Assembly: GCA_016841045.1 (NCBI GenBank)
Contig: JAENZX010000004.1
Coordinates: forward strand, 124,001 to 188,000
Direction: 5' to 3'
Origin: Thermincola carboxydiphila
GTDB lineage: Bacteria > Bacillota > Thermincolia > Thermincolales > UBA2595
DNA length: 64,000 bases
Shown here: positions 44,609-54,450 of the stretch, piece by piece
How the letters are laid out: each line of letters begins with the position of its first letter
How positions within the stretch are numbered: the first letter of the stretch is position 1
Made by a program: the position numbers and the translations under genes
The notes under the pieces: model-generated
What the model was told of the DNA's origin: nothing
The model's input: the letters and a program-made list of their open reading frames with translations, nothing else
Databases searched by the model: none

Positions 44609-45025
44609 TTATTTTGTACGAAGTTTATTTAGTAAAGCACGAAGTTGTTCCTGCTCTTCAGGGGTTAAACGATCGCCAAGGGCCAGCTTGACCTGACCAA
44701 GACCATCGAGTATTTCTTCCCGTATACCGTCACCCTTCGGTGTCGTAAACAACACCTGTGACCGACGGTCTGCCAGGTCTACCTCCCTCTTAACTAAACC
44801 AAGCTTCTCCAGTTTTTCGACTATTCCCCCTATGGTAGTTCGGTCAACATTCATCAAATTACCCAGCTCCTGTTGGTTCAAACCATCCTTTTTCCATAAA
44901 AATGCCAGGGTGGCAAACTGGGGCGGTGTAAGTCCAAACTTCTCAACACAGCTTTTCATCAAACCACAGGTATGTTGATGGCTTTTGGCCAATAAGAAAG
45001 GCAGCCAATTTTCTATATCAAACAA
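44609..45025 (-). CDS. MarR-family transcriptional regulator
   Basis: The 138-residue protein has the MarR winged helix: LTPPQFATLAFLWKKDGLNQ, the recognition region NLMNVDRTTIGGIVEKLE, and the wing VKREVDLADRRSQVLF. It ends in the usual dimerisation helix (LTPEEQEQLRALLNKL). The start is TTG 45025 with AGGAGG about 11 bases upstream. A perfect palindrome overlaps its promoter, which suggests autorepression. Confidence 0.93.
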   Translation of the reverse strand: MFDIENWLPFLLAKSHQHTCGLMKSCVEKFGLTPPQFATLAFLWKKDGLNQQELGNLMNVDRTTIGGIVEKLEKLGLVKREVDLADRRSQVLFTTPKGDGIREEILDGLGQVKLALGDRLTPEEQEQLRALLNKLRTK

Positions 45026-45046
45026 AATTACCAGATCCTCCTAAAC

Positions 45047-45071
45047 TAATCAGTACACTGATTATATTTTA
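45047..45071 (-). promoter_or_regulatory. MarR operator-like palindrome over a -10 element
   Basis: The 18-bp perfect palindrome at 45047-45064 (TAATCAGT-AC-ACTGATTA) overlaps TATAAT on the minus strand, 22 bases before the MarR start. The placement fits autorepression. Confidence 0.75.
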
Positions 45072-45130
45072 ACTCAGGATGATGCTTAACGCAACCAAGA
45101 TATAAAAAAAAGATATGTCCAGCTTATAAG

Positions 45131-45160
45131 AAAAAAATAACAAGGCTTGCGGCACCTTGT
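45131..45160 (-). terminator. Intrinsic terminator of the SpoIIM-like gene
   Basis: On the minus strand ACAAGG-TGCCGCAAG-CCTTGT is followed by TATTTTTTT. Confidence 0.8.
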
Positions 45161-45244
45161 CATTTAAAATCACGACTTATTTTTCTCACAAGTTTTGATA
45201 CATATCCGACCCCTGCCCTGCCAACCTTATAGAAGCCTTTCTCT

Positions 45245-45898
45245 CTAACTCATTAACAGGGCAAAAATTCCAGGCGTCAGACGGACCTCCATAAACGCAG
45301 CCAATCCAATTGATAAAATCAGTAGTAATAAAACTTTTAGACTCGGGTTTTTGTGATCTTTTTTTCCTATATACCTGAGGGTAACTTCCATTCCTACCGC
45401 ACCAGCCATTCCTAAGGCTAGTAGTTCAGGGACACCATGGGGAAAAATTATTCCCAAAAAGGTGAGGATTCGACCCTTTTGAATCTGACCTGAAAAATCA
45501 TTGACAACAAGGGCAAAGCGTATAGCTTCACGGTTTAAAAAGATGGTTGGAAATGAGTATAAAAGAAACCTTTCACGGATTGACAGCAGTGAATTACAGT
45601 CCCTATACTTTTCCCATATTTTTCGCAGAAAAAGGGCAAATGGTGTAAAGTAGACCAAAACAAGAGCAATAAAGCTGTTGTTTAGAAAAATTATAAAAAA
45701 CTCGCGCACGTAGTTTTCCCTGTAATACCTCAGGAACTCAGCCAAGACCTGCCGACTAAGACCATTACCCATTTCACCGGCTGAAAATAATGCTGTTGAC
45801 AAAAGGGTAATCGTAAAAAACAAAATCGGCAGGCCAACACACCATAAGATTAATCCAACATTAAATTTAATTTCGCTTACCTTTTCAACCTGTTCCAT
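45245..45898 (-). CDS. SpoIIM-family (DUF95) membrane protein
   Basis: The 217-residue protein has about five hydrophobic segments. It carries the family's hallmark near residue 150, FLGIIFPHGVPELLALGMAGA, with NNSFIALVLVYFTPF earlier. In B. subtilis SpoIIM takes part in septal peptidoglycan removal during engulfment, but many DUF95 proteins lie outside sporulation loci, and this one is beside an efflux pump. I therefore give only the family. Confidence 0.8.
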   Translation of the reverse strand: MEQVEKVSEIKFNVGLILWCVGLPILFFTITLLSTALFSAGEMGNGLSRQVLAEFLRYYRENYVREFFIIFLNNSFIALVLVYFTPFALFLRKIWEKYRDCNSLLSIRERFLLYSFPTIFLNREAIRFALVVNDFSGQIQKGRILTFLGIIFPHGVPELLALGMAGAVGMEVTLRYIGKKDHKNPSLKVLLLLILSIGLAAFMEVRLTPGIFALLMS

Positions 45899-45928
45899 GT
45901 TTTCCCATCCTGTATTCAGAATCGCTAT

Positions 45929-48900
45929 CTAAATTTTACCAGAATGAGTCTGTCCAGTCAAAACTTTTGGACTTCGCTTTACCCAATTGCGTAAGTCATC
46001 CAGCAGGGTGTAAGCCACAGGTATAAGGATTGGAGTCAGCACCGTTGATGTCAGAAGACCACCTACCAGTACTATTCCCATGCTTTTTCTTATCTCTGCT
46101 CCGTCAGCCAGAGCAAGGGCAGTGGGAAGCATACCAAATATCATTGTGGTAGAGGTCATAAAGATTGGCCTCAGTCTCCTGGTTCCAGCCTCAAGCAGTG
46201 CATCCCGTAAATTCATACCCTGTTTCATCAAAGTGTTGGTATAATCAATGAGCAGCGTACCATTCTTGGCAGCTAATCCTTCTAGCATTATTATCCCTAT
46301 AATAGACATCATATTCAGAGTGTTATTGGTAAGATACAGTCCAGCCAAGGCACCTATAATCCCAACCGGAAGAGAAAGCATCCTGATAAAAGGCGTAAGA
46401 AACGACTCATAGAGGATAACCATAATCATGTAAACCAGCACCCAGGACAATACAAGCACCTGACCTAAATCAGAGTTGGACTCATTCATCTGCTTAATCA
46501 AACCATCATATCCAATATCATAGCCGTTAGGTTTATCAAGTTTAGCAAATCCATCATTAAATGTTTTCTGGACTGTTGAAAGGGATACATCCTTATAATT
46601 GGCAACAACGGTAATCATTCGTTCCCGGTCTTTGTGCCTTATTTCGGAAGGTCCGCTGGCCATTACTATAGAAGCAACCTGTTTAATTAAAACCGTCTGG
46701 CCAAAACGGTTGGATACCGTAATATTTTCGATGTCCGTAACATTCCTTCTATCGACATTACTAAGCTGAACCCAAATTCCGATATCTTTGTTATCTATCT
46801 TTATTTTCGAAGCCTCATCACCAGCCACCGCGGCCCTCAGTGCCTGAGCCACCTCACCGGCCGTTAGTCCAAAGCTGGAAGCTTTGTCTCTATCAATTAC
46901 CACCTGATATTCCGGCTTGGCATCTTCCTTCCAAGACATAGACACATCATTTACACCGGGAGTGTTCTCCACAATGTTCTTTACTTGTTTGGACAAGGCG
47001 ACCAGATTCTCTTGATCGCTGCCGCGCACTTCAACTATAATCGGGGCTTCAAAATTATTTAGGCCTGTCATTTGAGCCTCAATGATCTTCAACTTAGCAC
47101 CGGGGTAATCACCAGTCCAAACCCTAACCTGGTCTGCTACATCCCACACCGTCTTTTTTCTCTCTTTTTTTGGTTTCAAAATTACGTCAATTTTGGCCAA
47201 GTGGGAAGAACTCACATTTAACAGATTGCTGTTTTGACTGCCAACCGTGGCAAACAGATGAGATATTTCAGGTATCTTACCCAGACGTAACTCAAGGTCT
47301 CTTACCACCTTATCAGTTTCCTCAATTGCGGTACCAGGAGGCATCTCTACATTAATTTTGAATTTACCCTGGTCTGTTTGTGACATAAACTCAAAACCAA
47401 TGGGTTTAATCAATAAAAGTGAAGCCATTACCCCAAGAACAATTACTGTGAGAACTTTTACTCTGTTTTTTAAAGACCAGACAAGGAGATTCCGGTAAAA
47501 TACCACCACTAAGTCTCCCAGTCTGCCAGATTTATCGCCTACTAATTCCCACAGTCTGTTCTTTCTTCTGCTGCTCCCCTGTTCAGGATTGTCCTTATAA
47601 ATCTTGGCAGCCATCATAGGATTCAAGGTAAAGGAGACAAAAAGAGAAAACAGTGTTGCAACTACAACAGTAAGACCAAACTCTCTAAAAAACTGGCCTA
47701 CCATACCGTCCATGAATGCAATTGGTCCGAATACAACCACGTCGGATAAGGTGATGGCCACAGCCGCCATTCCTATCTCGGCCCTTCCATCTATAGCAGC
47801 GCGGACAGGCCCTTTACCCATACTCATGTGACGGTGTATGTTTTCAAGTACAACGACGGAATCATCCACCAGAATTCCAACGCAAAGTGATAGACCCATA
47901 AGGGACAGAATGTTAAAGGTATAGCCGAAGAAGTACATCATCATAAATGTTGCAATAATCGATGTCGGTATCGCCAGCATAACGATTACCAGAGAACGCC
48001 ATTCCCTGAGAAAGAACAAGAGAACTATCCCTGTCATAATAATACCTTCAACAAGTGTACGCTTGGTATCATCAAGAGAGTTGTTAATGAAAACAGAGTT
48101 ATCATCTGAAATCATTATTTTAACATCAGGTGGAAGCACCTTTTTAAGATCTTCAAGTTCCTTCAGTAAGCCACCAACAGTATCAACAATACTGGCATCA
48201 CTTTGTTTCTGAATTGCCAGCCCCACCGCTTCTTCCGTATTAGCCTGCCCCGGTCCGGCGCTTATACTGGTGAGACGGCTGTATTCCTTAGTTTCCGAAA
48301 AGCCGTCATAAACCCGGGCGATTTCCCGCAAAGGTACAGTAGAACCAGTTGCCAGAGGAACAGGGAGTTTTGATATATCTTCAATGGTCTTAAATTTACC
48401 GACGAGTCTGACATCAATTTCCATTGACTGACTTTTGATGCTGCCTCCCGGAACATTAAGGTTCTCTGCCTTTAACAACTGTATTATCTGATTTACCGAT
48501 AACCCATAAGCTTCCATCTTTGCCCTATCAATATCAATCCTGACCTGGCGCTGCCGACCTCCAATAATGTTAACTGAGGCCGCCCCTGGGACAGTTTCGA
48601 GACGGGCTTTAATTGTATCCTTTGCTATGTCATATACTTCATTCAGAGGCCTCTTTGCAGAAACTGCAAGAGTAAGTACAGGTTCGGCATTCATATCAAT
48701 TTTTTGAATAACAGGCTTTTCAATATCTTCGGGTAGTTTTTGCATTACTTTATCAACGGCTTTCTGGACATCCATTGCCGCTACATCTACGTTAGTAGAC
48801 ATGGCGAATTCCAGAATAGTAAATGAGACACCATCATACACATAGGTCTTTTGGCTCTTTAGACCACTGAGGGACGAACATGCTTCCTCAATATTCTCAA

Positions 48901-49090
48901 CAACTTGGTTCTCAATTTCTTCCGGCCCTGCTCCCGGATAAGGTGCAACAATTGTTACAACAGGTATATTGGCCTTAGGAAATAAATCGGAACCTATTTT
49001 AGAATATCCGAATAAACCCAAAACAACAAAAAACATTATTACCATTGTCATGGCTGCAGGGCGTTTTATTGCCAGTTCTGTTACTTTCAT
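45929..49090 (-). CDS. RND-family efflux transporter (AcrB/HAE1-like)
   Basis: The 1053-residue inner-membrane pump has the RND duplication: 12 membrane segments with two large extracytoplasmic loops. It starts MKVTELAIKRPAAMTMVIMF and has the proton-relay Asp pair in GILVDDSVVVLENIHRH (TM4). No membrane-fusion or outer-membrane gene is adjacent. Single RND genes are common in Gram-positive Clostridia, where the substrate may be lipid-like or toxic compounds released outside the membrane. It follows the TetR gene by 56 bases and is probably controlled by it. Confidence 0.95.
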   Translation of the reverse strand: MKVTELAIKRPAAMTMVIMFFVVLGLFGYSKIGSDLFPKANIPVVTIVAPYPGAGPEEIENQVVENIEEACSSLSGLKSQKTYVYDGVSFTILEFAMSTNVDVAAMDVQKAVDKVMQKLPEDIEKPVIQKIDMNAEPVLTLAVSAKRPLNEVYDIAKDTIKARLETVPGAASVNIIGGRQRQVRIDIDRAKMEAYGLSVNQIIQLLKAENLNVPGGSIKSQSMEIDVRLVGKFKTIEDISKLPVPLATGSTVPLREIARVYDGFSETKEYSRLTSISAGPGQANTEEAVGLAIQKQSDASIVDTVGGLLKELEDLKKVLPPDVKIMISDDNSVFINNSLDDTKRTLVEGIIMTGIVLLFFLREWRSLVIVMLAIPTSIIATFMMMYFFGYTFNILSLMGLSLCVGILVDDSVVVLENIHRHMSMGKGPVRAAIDGRAEIGMAAVAITLSDVVVFGPIAFMDGMVGQFFREFGLTVVVATLFSLFVSFTLNPMMAAKIYKDNPEQGSSRRKNRLWELVGDKSGRLGDLVVVFYRNLLVWSLKNRVKVLTVIVLGVMASLLLIKPIGFEFMSQTDQGKFKINVEMPPGTAIEETDKVVRDLELRLGKIPEISHLFATVGSQNSNLLNVSSSHLAKIDVILKPKKERKKTVWDVADQVRVWTGDYPGAKLKIIEAQMTGLNNFEAPIIVEVRGSDQENLVALSKQVKNIVENTPGVNDVSMSWKEDAKPEYQVVIDRDKASSFGLTAGEVAQALRAAVAGDEASKIKIDNKDIGIWVQLSNVDRRNVTDIENITVSNRFGQTVLIKQVASIVMASGPSEIRHKDRERMITVVANYKDVSLSTVQKTFNDGFAKLDKPNGYDIGYDGLIKQMNESNSDLGQVLVLSWVLVYMIMVILYESFLTPFIRMLSLPVGIIGALAGLYLTNNTLNMMSIIGIIMLEGLAAKNGTLLIDYTNTLMKQGMNLRDALLEAGTRRLRPIFMTSTTMIFGMLPTALALADGAEIRKSMGIVLVGGLLTSTVLTPILIPVAYTLLDDLRNWVKRSPKVLTGQTHSGKI

Positions 49091-49146
49091 TTAGAACCTC
49101 CTCAGTTTCAATTAACAGGATTCTTAGTTCAGATGGAGTTTAAGAC

Positions 49147-49791
49147 TCAACAGAACATTCCCATTAAAATAGGGCCTGGGCAGTTGCCCTTTTCTTCAAT
49201 ACCTGTGAACAGCAGCCCGATTCCCTGCCTAAATATAGATTCTAAATCCTGCGAAGTATCACACAGCCATGTAAGCACACTAAAATGATAAAATCCGAGA
49301 AACTGCCGGGTCAGTACTTCAATCGGGGCCGAACGGGTAACATCCCCTAACCTCTGTCCCATTGATAATATTTCGGTCATCAATTCCTCAAGTCCACTCC
49401 GAGGTAGATCAGCCATAAAGTGTCCGCATATGTAGCTTCGGGGATCGAGTTTTAGTGTATAGACTTCAGCTAAAACAGCGTTTTCACGCATCCATTGAGC
49501 TGATATCCGGCAAAGGAAGTGCAAGCGTTCACGAGTTGTATCCAAGTCACACAGCTCTTCCCAGTGTTTCTCCTGCTCGTTTTTCACTGACATTTGTACA
49601 TATGTCGCAACTATTGCTTCTTTGGAAGGAAAATAATTATACAGTGTCCTCAGAGCTATATCAGCTTCCCGGGCAATCATCTGCATGGTGGTTTCGTTAA
49701 AACCCTGTTGGTTGATTAAGTCTATGGCTGTATTAAGTATTGAGGCTTTTGTAGCTTCTTTTTTTCTCTCCCGCATCGTCCCTTCAGCCAA
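49147..49791 (-). CDS. TetR-family transcriptional regulator
   Basis: The 214-residue protein has an N-terminal HTH of the TetR type (ILNTAIDLINQQGFNETTMQMIAREADIALRTLYNYFPSKEAIV, spread over about residues 18-61) and a variable ligand-binding C-terminal part. The start is TTG 49791 after GGGGGAG; ATG 49776 is an alternative. It sits upstream of the RND pump in one operon, so it probably represses pump expression and its own. Confidence 0.92.
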   Translation of the reverse strand: MAEGTMRERKKEATKASILNTAIDLINQQGFNETTMQMIAREADIALRTLYNYFPSKEAIVATYVQMSVKNEQEKHWEELCDLDTTRERLHFLCRISAQWMRENAVLAEVYTLKLDPRSYICGHFMADLPRSGLEELMTEILSMGQRLGDVTRSAPIEVLTRQFLGFYHFSVLTWLCDTSQDLESIFRQGIGLLFTGIEEKGNCPGPILMGMFC

Positions 49792-49825
49792 CTTTACTCC
49801 CCCTTAGTTGAAATGAAAATATTTT

Positions 49826-49874
49826 TTGCACATTATGCATTTTTGCTCTCCATGTAAAATTATAAGCTGTGCAA
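49826..49874 (-). promoter_or_regulatory. Promoter and inverted repeat of the TetR-RND operon
   Basis: On the minus strand TTTACA (49858-49853), 17 bases, TAATGT (49835-49830). The promoter is flanked by the inverted words TTGCACA (49826-49832) and TGTGCAA (49868-49874), a possible TetR operator. Confidence 0.6.
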
Positions 49875-49889
49875 GTTTATTACGTCAAT

Positions 49890-49938
49890 AAAAAAATTGA
49901 AGGCGAAGTGTCAGCAACCACTTCGCCTTCAAAAAAAT
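49890..49938 (-). terminator. Strong bidirectional terminator after glnN
   Basis: TTGAAGGCGAAGTG (49897-49910) pairs with CACTTCGCCTTCAA (49919-49932). It is flanked by runs of A and T, giving T-tails in both directions. Confidence 0.9.
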
Positions 49939-49981
49939 GAGAGGAAGATCCAAAATAAAATTTAGAAATCTCACTGTATTA

Positions 49982-52111
49982 CTACAGGTTAAACAGCAGG
50001 TCTGCATATGTGGGCAGCGGCCAGAGGTCTTTATCTACCAGGGTTTCAAGTTTATCAGCATCGGACCTCAGTGCATTCATGGTAGTAAATACGCTGTCTC
50101 TATAGAAAACAGCTTGCTTGTAAGTATCACCATGCATGCTCTCAGCCTCAGCCTGTGCCTTCTCCAGGGCTGTAATATTTTTCTTCAAAGATGCCAGAGC
50201 GGCAGAAACTTCTTTGAGCAGTTCTTCCTGAGCGCTGGTATCGGCTTCTACCCCGGTGGCTTTTATAGAGTTAATAGAACCTGCAACCTCGGTGGTAAAA
50301 GCAATACCGGCAGGCAGAATCTGTCTCTTGGCCATTTCAAGTGAAGTTAAGGCTTCAATATTAATGGTCTTGATATAACTTTCCAGAGTGATTTCCTCCC
50401 GAGCTTCCAGTTCTGTTTTACTTAAAATCCCGTGCTTTTCAAATAAGCGAACGTTTTTCTCAGCTGTCAGCTGAGGGACGGCCTCAACAGTTGAACAGAA
50501 GTTAGGAAGACCGCGTTTTTCTGCGAGCTGTACCCACTCATCAGTGTAACCATTGCCGTTGAAGATAACACGACCATGGTCTTTAGCTATCTTCTGCACT
50601 ATCTTTTGCGCTTCGGCATTAACATCGTCTTTGCCTTCCAACTGATCAGCAATTTCACTAAGAATTTCGGCAACAATGGTATTTAAAACAAAGTTGGGCC
50701 CTGACACGGATTGTGTTGAACCAACCATACGGAATTCGAACTTATTGCCAGTGAAGGCAAAAGGTGATGTACGGTTTCGGTCGGTATTGTCTCTGGGCAG
50801 CTCAGGCAGTGCGGAAACTCCCAGTTTAAGCTGTCCACCGTTCTTTTCGCCAGCCTGACCGCCTTCAGCAATCTTCTCGAGAATCTCGGTCAACTGATCC
50901 CCAAGGAAGATAGAGATAATAGCAGGTGGTGCTTCATTGGCGCCTAACCGATGATCGTTGCCAGGGCTGGCAGCTGAAACCCGTAGTAAGTCAGCATAAA
51001 CATCAACAGCCTTAATTACCGCAGAAAGAAATACCAAGAACTGTGCATTACTCTGGGGAGTTTCACCAGGGTCAAGGAGGTTTTGCCCATCATCAGTACT
51101 TATAGACCAGTTGTTATGTTTGCCTGAGCCGTTAACCCCTGCATAGGGTTTTTCATGAAGTAATGCTACCAGGCCGTGGCGGAGCGCTACTTTTTTCATA
51201 GTATCCATGACCAATTGATTATGATCAGTTCCGACATTTACGTCGTTATAAACAGGGGCGATTTCATACTGAGCGGGCGCAACTTCGTTATGCTTAGTCT
51301 TGGCGGAAACGCCCAATTTCCATAATTCAACGTCCAGTTCCTGCATGAAAGCGGAAACCCGCTCTTTGATGGTTCCGAAATATTGATCCTCTAATTCCTG
51401 TCCTTTAGGAGAGGGAGCGCCGAAAAGGGTCCGACCGGTCAAGATTAGATCCCGGCGCTGTTCGTAAAGTTCTTTGTCAACGAGGAAATATTCCTGTTCA
51501 GGACCAACAGTGGCTATTACCTTCTTAGCTGTGGAATTACTAAAGGCGCGTAACACACGGAGGGCTTGGTTTGACACAACTTCCATAGAACGAAGCAGGG
51601 GAGTTTTTTTGTCCAATACCTCACCAGTGTAAGATATAAAAGCAGTGGGAATATACAGGGTTTTGTCCTTAATAAATGCAGGAGATGTAGTATCCCACGC
51701 AGTATAACCCCTTGCCTCAAAGGTAGCCCGAAGCCCACCGGAGGGGAAGGAAGATGCATCAGGCTCCCCTTTTATAAGTTCCTTTCCTGAAAACTCAAGG
51801 ATTACCCGACCGTCAGAAGTAGGGGAAATAAAAGCATCGTGTTTTTCGGCAGTAAGACCAGTCATGGGCTGGAACCAGTGGGTGTAGTGTGTAACACCTT
51901 TTTCGATAGCCCAGTCTTTTAATGAATTAGCTACAACTTCAGCCACGTTGGGATCAAGCGGCATCCCTTCGTCAATAGTTTTCTTCAGCGCCTTGTATAT
52001 TTTTTTGGGCAGGCGTTCCTTCATTACCGCTTCACTAAAAACATTGGAACCAAATACCACATCTACTCCTTCAATATCAGTCATTGTTTTTTGACAAACT
52101 TGGTTGCTCAT
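49982..52111 (-). CDS. glnN: Glutamine synthetase type III
   Basis: The enzyme joins glutamate and ammonia with ATP. The 709-residue length and the motifs of the large GSIII class are clear: [54 protein letters not shown] and [17 protein letters not shown]. It is the last gene of the nitrogen cluster and sits 195 bases after the type I enzyme. Its leader contains an ANTAR-type antitermination module. Two glutamine synthetases of different classes side by side suggest different conditions of use. Confidence 0.96.
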   Translation of the reverse strand: MSNQVCQKTMTDIEGVDVVFGSNVFSEAVMKERLPKKIYKALKKTIDEGMPLDPNVAEVVANSLKDWAIEKGVTHYTHWFQPMTGLTAEKHDAFISPTSDGRVILEFSGKELIKGEPDASSFPSGGLRATFEARGYTAWDTTSPAFIKDKTLYIPTAFISYTGEVLDKKTPLLRSMEVVSNQALRVLRAFSNSTAKKVIATVGPEQEYFLVDKELYEQRRDLILTGRTLFGAPSPKGQELEDQYFGTIKERVSAFMQELDVELWKLGVSAKTKHNEVAPAQYEIAPVYNDVNVGTDHNQLVMDTMKKVALRHGLVALLHEKPYAGVNGSGKHNNWSISTDDGQNLLDPGETPQSNAQFLVFLSAVIKAVDVYADLLRVSAASPGNDHRLGANEAPPAIISIFLGDQLTEILEKIAEGGQAGEKNGGQLKLGVSALPELPRDNTDRNRTSPFAFTGNKFEFRMVGSTQSVSGPNFVLNTIVAEILSEIADQLEGKDDVNAEAQKIVQKIAKDHGRVIFNGNGYTDEWVQLAEKRGLPNFCSTVEAVPQLTAEKNVRLFEKHGILSKTELEAREEITLESYIKTINIEALTSLEMAKRQILPAGIAFTTEVAGSINSIKATGVEADTSAQEELLKEVSAALASLKKNITALEKAQAEAESMHGDTYKQAVFYRDSVFTTMNALRSDADKLETLVDKDLWPLPTYADLLFNL

Positions 52112-52137
52112 TTCCTAAATCCCCTTTCTACTAATAG

Positions 52138-52214
52138 CAAATAAAAAAGACGCACCAAATCAACATTTGGAACGCCTTTGTCCAACCTCTTAAAACATAG
52201 AACTCCATTGTTCT
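52138..52214 (-). promoter_or_regulatory. ANTAR-type antitermination leader of glnN
   Basis: Minus-strand order: hairpin 1 AGAAC-[AATGGA]-GTTCT (52214-52199), hairpin 2 TTGGAC-[AAAGGC]-GTTCCAA (52185-52167, one bulge), then a terminator made of GGCGTTCCAAAT/ATTTGGTGCGTC and TTTTTT (52176-52138). Both loops have six bases with A1 and G4. Hairpin 2 and the terminator share the 52167-52176 segment, so only one can form. Confidence 0.88.
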
Positions 52215-52306
52215 AAATATTCTTTTTCGAAAACATATAACTTCTACAAAGTTTCTACAGAAAATACGAAATTCCTTCTACAAGAAAATCTTTTTGCTGG
52301 TTTTTC

Positions 52307-53629
52307 TTAATAGATTGTCAAATACTTCTCAATTTCCCATTCAGTCACCCTAAGTCTGTATTCATCCCATTCCTTGACTTTTCCTTCGCTAAACTTGGTG
52401 AGAACATGCTCGCCAAGCATTTTCTTCATTACTTCATTTTCCCTGAGTTCACTAATTGCCTCGTTAAGGCCTGACGGAAGACTCAAGATACCTTCTTTTA
52501 TTCTCGCTTCCTCATCCATATGATAGATGTTAGCAGAGGTTTCGACCGGGGGCTTAATCTTGTTTTTTATACCATCCATACCTGCGGCCAGCGCGGCTGC
52601 AATAGCAAGGTACGGGTTGCAGGAAGGATCAGGGTTTCTGAGTTCTACCCTGGTACTAGGGCCTCTCTTTGCCGGAATCCGTACAAGAGCACTTCTGTTG
52701 GCCGCTGACCAGGCAAGATATACTGGCGCTTCGTATCCCGGAACGAGACGCTTATAGGAGTTAACAGTCGGGTTGGTCAGAGCTGTAAAGGAACGAACGT
52801 GTTTTAACAAACCACCAATGTAATAAAGGGCGTCTTCACTAAGTTGTTTGTATCCGTTGGGGTCAAAAAATGCATTTTCTCCATTTTTAAACAGAGACTG
52901 ATTCAAGTGCATTCCAGAACCGTTTATACCAAAAATAGGTTTAGGCATAAATGTGGCATGTAAGCCGTGACGCTGAGCTATTGTCCTTACGACAAACTTA
53001 AACGTCATAATTTTATCAGCAACATCAAGAGCCTCAGAATACTTAAAATCAATTTCATGCTGCCCTTCAGCTACTTCATGGTGTGAAGCTTCAATCTCAA
53101 AGCCCATCTGTTCCAGGTTGAGGACCATATCGCGGCGGGCGTTTTCACCCAGATCAATAGGACTCATATCAAAATAACCCGCAGTATCATGAGTGATTGT
53201 GGTCGGTCTACCCTGCTCATCAACCTGGAAGAGGAAAAATTCCGCTTCTGGACCAACATACATTGTATAACCCATATCAGCAGCTTCTTTTAGAGTTTTC
53301 TTAAGTACATACCGGGGATCACCCTCAAAGGGTGTTCCATCAGGTTTATGAACATCACATATCAGTCTTGCAACTGCGCCATCCTTAGGTCTCCATGGAA
53401 ATACCAGGAATGTGTCAGGATCGGGCTTTAAGTACATATCTGATTCTTCAATCCTGCTGAAGCCTTCGATAGAAGACCCATCAAACATTAGTTCTCCGTC
53501 TAAGGCCTTATCAAGCTGTTCAACGGTGATAGCAACATTTTTGAGCACTCCGTAGATATCAGTAAATTGCAGTCTCACGAACTTGACATTCATCTCTCTG
53601 GCCTTTTCCATTACCTGCCTCTTATCCAT
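52307..53629 (-). CDS. glnA: Glutamine synthetase type I
   Basis: The 440-residue enzyme starts [14 protein letters not shown] and has the GSI motifs: [52 protein letters not shown] and the R-rich [10 protein letters not shown]. The short length and lack of an adenylylation-site KP-type ending fit the GSI-alpha class of Bacillota. ATG 53629 follows AAAGGTG; the TTG six codons earlier is not preferred. It follows the ANTAR regulator gene by 70 bases with no terminator between them, so they share one transcript. Confidence 0.96.
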   Translation of the reverse strand: MDKRQVMEKAREMNVKFVRLQFTDIYGVLKNVAITVEQLDKALDGELMFDGSSIEGFSRIEESDMYLKPDPDTFLVFPWRPKDGAVARLICDVHKPDGTPFEGDPRYVLKKTLKEAADMGYTMYVGPEAEFFLFQVDEQGRPTTITHDTAGYFDMSPIDLGENARRDMVLNLEQMGFEIEASHHEVAEGQHEIDFKYSEALDVADKIMTFKFVVRTIAQRHGLHATFMPKPIFGINGSGMHLNQSLFKNGENAFFDPNGYKQLSEDALYYIGGLLKHVRSFTALTNPTVNSYKRLVPGYEAPVYLAWSAANRSALVRIPAKRGPSTRVELRNPDPSCNPYLAIAAALAAGMDGIKNKIKPPVETSANIYHMDEEARIKEGILSLPSGLNEAISELRENEVMKKMLGEHVLTKFSEGKVKEWDEYRLRVTEWEIEKYLTIY

Positions 53630-53699
53630 ATTTATCACACCTTTCAAATTAGTAAGAATCCCGTTACCTTTTTCATTGAAGAATCACTTGATAATAATG

Positions 53700-54281
53700 T
53701 CACTTATTGATTTCGTCAGCCAGTATAATAGCCTTCGCCACAGATTTCATGGAAACACGTTTATTCATACTCTGCTTTTGTATTCTCTTGAAGGCTTCAG
53801 CTTCCGGAATTCCCAGAGAATCCATCAAAATCCCCTTGGCCTTCTCAACTAGTTTCCTTGTTTCTATAACATCTCTAAGCTTAGCCACTTCTTGTTCCAA
53901 ACTTCTGATTCGCCTATAGTTGCTCATAACAATATCCATTATCGGAAGAAGGCTTCTTTCTGAAACAGGCTTTGATATATATGCAAAGTTCTTATTATCT
54001 CCACCCTGCTCATTTATCCTGAATTGATTTTCGGATGTCATCATAACTACCGGAGCCAGCCCATCTTCTTCTATGATATCTGCCAGTTCCGCACCATCCA
54101 TTACTGCCATTCTGGCATCTAAAATAACCATATCAGGTTGTCTCGTTCGCACCAGTTTAAGTGCAGTCAAACCATCCTCTGCTTCACCGACAACCATGTG
54201 ACCAGCCTGAGCCAGAATTGCTTTAAGACTTTTCCTGCTCTGTGTATCTGCATCGGCTATTACGACCCTGATTTCTCCCAA
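53700..54281 (-). CDS. ANTAR-domain response regulator (putative nitrogen antiterminator)
   Basis: The 193-residue protein has a receiver domain with an intact acidic pocket and phosphoacceptor (VVIADADTQ, VILDARMAVMDG, ISKPVSERS), a short coiled coil and a C-terminal ANTAR RNA-binding domain (EKAKGILMDSLGIPEAEAF, RIQKQSMNKRVSM). ANTAR proteins stabilise a two-hairpin RNA to block terminators. The start is TTG 54281 with AAGGAGGG seven bases upstream. The longer frame from ATG 54380 runs through the leader terminator and is rejected. It is co-transcribed with glnA and its own leader carries the same RNA module, implying autoregulation. Confidence 0.93.
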   Translation of the reverse strand: MGEIRVVIADADTQSRKSLKAILAQAGHMVVGEAEDGLTALKLVRTRQPDMVILDARMAVMDGAELADIIEEDGLAPVVMMTSENQFRINEQGGDNKNFAYISKPVSERSLLPIMDIVMSNYRRIRSLEQEVAKLRDVIETRKLVEKAKGILMDSLGIPEAEAFKRIQKQSMNKRVSMKSVAKAIILADEINK

Positions 54282-54299
54282 GCTAAGCCCTCCTTCCCT

Positions 54300-54387
54300 A
54301 AAAATTAAAAGCCCCGGAATTTCTGAGATTAACTCAAAAATTCGCAGGGCTTCTTCGCCTGTCAGTTTATGATACGCCATTGTACCA
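54300..54387 (-). promoter_or_regulatory. ANTAR-type antitermination leader of the regulator-glnA operon
   Basis: Hairpin 1 is GGTAC-[AATGGC]-GTATC (54386-54371). Hairpin 2 is AGGC-[GAAGAA]-GCCCT (about 54360-54346). The terminator is AAGCCC...GGGGCTT with an inner 11-bp stem and a TTAATTTTT tail (54352-54300). Hairpin 2 shares its 3' arm with the terminator's 5' arm. The ATG at 54380 is inside hairpin 1. Confidence 0.88.
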
Positions 54388-54413
54388 CTTGATATATAGT
54401 TTCTATATACATT

Positions 54414-54441
54414 ATTATATCAAATATTATTTCCAATGCAA
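54414..54441 (-). promoter_or_regulatory. Promoter of the regulator-glnA operon
   Basis: On the minus strand TTGCAT (54441-54436), 16 bases, TATAAT (54419-54414). Transcription would start about 20 bases before the first leader hairpin. Confidence 0.7.
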
Positions 54442-54450
54442 CAACAAATT

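Noticed and set aside
54282-54380. N-terminal extension of the ANTAR regulator from ATG 54380
   Set aside because: The ATG is in a leader hairpin loop, and the segment forms the terminator. TTG 54281 has a strong ribosome-binding site directly before the receiver domain.
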